DNA from: Verrucomicrobiaceae bacterium
GTDB taxonomy: Bacteria > Verrucomicrobiota > Verrucomicrobiia > Verrucomicrobiales > Akkermansiaceae
Direction: 5' to 3'
NCBI GenBank assembly: GCA_027486655.1
Contig: JAIXOR010000072.1
Span: 1-64,000, forward strand
DNA length: 64,000 nucleotides
Shown: in pieces, positions 62,640 to 64,000 of the stretch
How positions within the stretch are numbered: position 1 is the stretch's first letter
Layout: each line of letters opens with the position of its first letter
Notes under the pieces: model-generated
Told to the model about the DNA's origin: nothing
The model's database searches: none
The model's input: the letters and a program-made list of their open reading frames with translations, nothing else
Position numbers and translations under genes: made by a program

Positions 62640-64000
62640 TCAGCCATTGATGCGTCCGGCGGCTTTGGCGGCTCTTTCATTGGCAAGCAGGGGAATCTGG
62701 TGGCCGGTTTCGAGCAGCGGGACTCCCTGATGGCCGATCTTCGACAGGCTGAGGTCCGCCAAGGGGGCAATCGCGGAGGCCATCGCCTTGAAAATGTCTT
62801 CGATCAGATGGGCCTCGTTGCGCTCGCCGCTCAGGGCGAGGATCAGGTCGCGGAGCACTTCCCAATCGTCGCGGACCTGGCCGGGCGGCTCGACCGCGCG
62901 GTTGAGCCGCTGGAGGCGACCCGACAGGTTGACCATCGACCCCCGCTTTTCGGCGAAGGCGGCGGTGGGCAGCACCAGATGGGCGGCTTGGGCGGTCGGG
63001 TTGGCCAGCAGGTGGCTTTGGATGAGGCAATCGAGACCGGCGAGGTCCGAGGATTCGAATCCGGCATCGCTCAAAAGGTCCTCGCCCAGGGCGATGAGCA
63101 CCTTGATCCGTCCCGAGCGCACGTCCTCGCGGATGCCGTCCAGAGCGGCGAAGGGATCGTCGAGCCCCAGCACCAGCTTGGCTCCGGTGCTGTTCGGGTT
63201 GCGGTCCGCGGCGATGAGCAGCGCGTCCGGCTCGGCAAACCGCGGAACCAGTGACAAGCGCTGGGTGCCGATTTCAGCTGCCAGCGTACGGGTGAGGAAT
63301 AGCTCTTCGTTGGTCATCCGCCCGGAGGCGATGATGGCGATTTGATCCGCCGGGTGGGCTTTGATTGCTGCCGCGGCGGACTCGAAGGCTTCCTTCCAGG
63401 AGATCACCACGTGCTGGCCGCCCTCTTTCTTCATCGGCTCGGTGATCCGGCTCTCCCCGTCGATGTAGTGGAAATTCAAACGATGCGAATCCGGCATCCA
63501 GCAGGAGTTCACCTCGTCGTTCTGGCGCGGAGTGATCCGGTGAATCCGGTTCCCACGGGTCCAAACGGTGATGTTGGTGCCCGTGCCGCAGTTGACGTCG
63601 ATGGTCGGGGTTTCCTTCAGGAACCAGACGCGCATCTGGAAGCGGAAGTCATTGGATGTCAACGCACCCACCGGGCAAATGTCCGCGGTGTTGAGCGAGT
63701 AGTTGGAATCGAGAAGCCGGCCCGGGTGAACCGTCAGGGTGGTGTGTGTGCCCCGCTGGGTGAAACCAAGCACCGGATCTCCCGCCACCTCGTCCATGAA
63801 GCGGATGCAGCGGCTGCACATGATACAGCGCTCGTCGTCCAGGCGGATGCGCGGACCGATGTCCACGTTCTTCGGCTTTTTCACCTTCATGTCCACAAAG
63901 CGGGACACACCGCGGCCGTGTTCGACCGATTGCTCCTGGAGCCTGCACTCGCCGGCCTGATCGCAGATCGGGCAGTCCAGCGGGTGGTTGATCAAAAGGA
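62640..64000 (-). CDS. nuoG: NADH-quinone oxidoreductase subunit G (5' end beyond right edge)
   Basis: About 453 residues present; the frame stays open to the last base of the window. The visible part starts INHPLDCPICDQAGECRLQ (cluster with the C-x2-C-x5-C/His ligands), then CIMCSRCIRF...CPVGAL (N4 [4Fe-4S]) and a molybdopterin-oxidoreductase-like domain with VNCGTGTNITVWTRGNRIHRITPR, which has no molybdenum ligand pattern. The N-terminal [2Fe-2S] domain is lost at the edge. It is shorter than E. coli NuoG (908), like several short NuoG forms. Upstream nuoA-F must lie to the right. Confidence 0.93.
   Translation of the reverse strand, partial: LLINHPLDCPICDQAGECRLQEQSVEHGRGVSRFVDMKVKKPKNVDIGPRIRLDDERCIMCSRCIRFMDEVAGDPVLGFTQRGTHTTLTVHPGRLLDSNYSLNTADICPVGALTSNDFRFQMRVWFLKETPTIDVNCGTGTNITVWTRGNRIHRITPRQNDEVNSCWMPDSHRLNFHYIDGESRITEPMKKEGGQHVVISWKEAFESAAAAIKAHPADQIAIIASGRMTNEELFLTRTLAAEIGTQRLSLVPRFAEPDALLIAADRNPNSTGAKLVLGLDDPFAALDGIREDVRSGRIKVLIALGEDLLSDAGFESSDLAGLDCLIQSHLLANPTAQAAHLVLPTAAFAEKRGSMVNLSGRLQRLNRAVEPPGQVRDDWEVLRDLILALSGERNEAHLIEDIFKAMASAIAPLADLSLSKIGHQGVPLLETGHQIPLLANERAAKAAGRING

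Noticed and set aside
61312-62730. 472-codon plus-strand open frame
   Set aside because: Antisense to nuoH, product rich in Arg/Glu/Asp/His, as expected for the complement of membrane-protein coding sequence.
1-64000. CRISPR arrays, tRNA and rRNA genes, insertion-sequence transposases, integrases
   Set aside because: None recognised; the damaged restriction island has no visible integrase, tRNA attachment site or terminal repeat.

Overview
The window is GC-rich, gene-dense bacterial DNA that looks like Verrucomicrobiota (probably Verrucomicrobiales, a Luteolibacter/Haloferula-like lineage). The signs are several PEP-CTERM proteins ending in PEPSS, a hydrophobic stretch and an arginine cluster; secreted proteins with ASH-type or 'ADPDNDG' C-terminal modules; a fused MoaE-MOSC protein; and almost no Shine-Dalgarno sequences. 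The lineage is inferred from these traits, not from a search. I recognised no rRNA, tRNA, CRISPR array or intact mobile element.

Layout. 1-11.1 kb: the 3' part of a giant filamentous-haemagglutinin-like exoprotein, open at the left edge, then a Sel1-repeat protein. 12.0-18.8 kb: a surface/secretion region with an unrecognised membrane-anchored protein, a PstS-like binding protein and three neighbouring paralogues that share one N-terminal domain but carry three different C-terminal modules. 18.9-21.5 kb: topoisomerase III. 21.7-26.1 kb: a compact molybdenum-cofactor operon (moaA, moeA, moaC, mobA, moaD, moaE-MOSC). 26.1-33.8 kb: a phosphate operon on the minus strand (OprP-like porin, pstS, pstC, pstA, two pstB, phoU) covering uptake from the outer membrane to the cytoplasm. 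34.1-39.4 kb: a TonB-dependent receptor divergent from a CPMCK-motif membrane protein, a pseudopilin-like protein and two secreted proteins whose predicted mature ends begin with histidine; this may be a metal-handling locus. 39.4-41.8 kb: a secreted trypsin-like protease and an NlpC/P60-like lipoprotein.

41.8-47.1 kb is a damaged, partly AT-rich accessory island. It holds a type I restriction locus in which a central piece of hsdR is inverted, the hsdR 5' end is missing, hsdM and hsdS are joined in frame, and a truncated nuclease-like gene follows. 47.1-54.8 kb: a lipoprotein esterase, an unknown exported protein, an apparent operon of secreted FAD oxidoreductase, NosR-like flavoprotein and ApbE flavin transferase, and a formylglycine-generating-enzyme-like protein. 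54.9-64.0 kb: the complex I genes nuoG (cut by the right edge) to nuoN, on the minus strand.

The most unusual signal is in the untranslated leaders. Several spacers in front of start codons (nuoJ, nuoL, nuoN, pstS, phoU, topB and others) are built from degenerate 7-base tandem units in place of a Shine-Dalgarno site. A second signal is a palindrome, TGTGA-N8-TCACA, found both upstream of the phosphate porin and between the first two paralogues.
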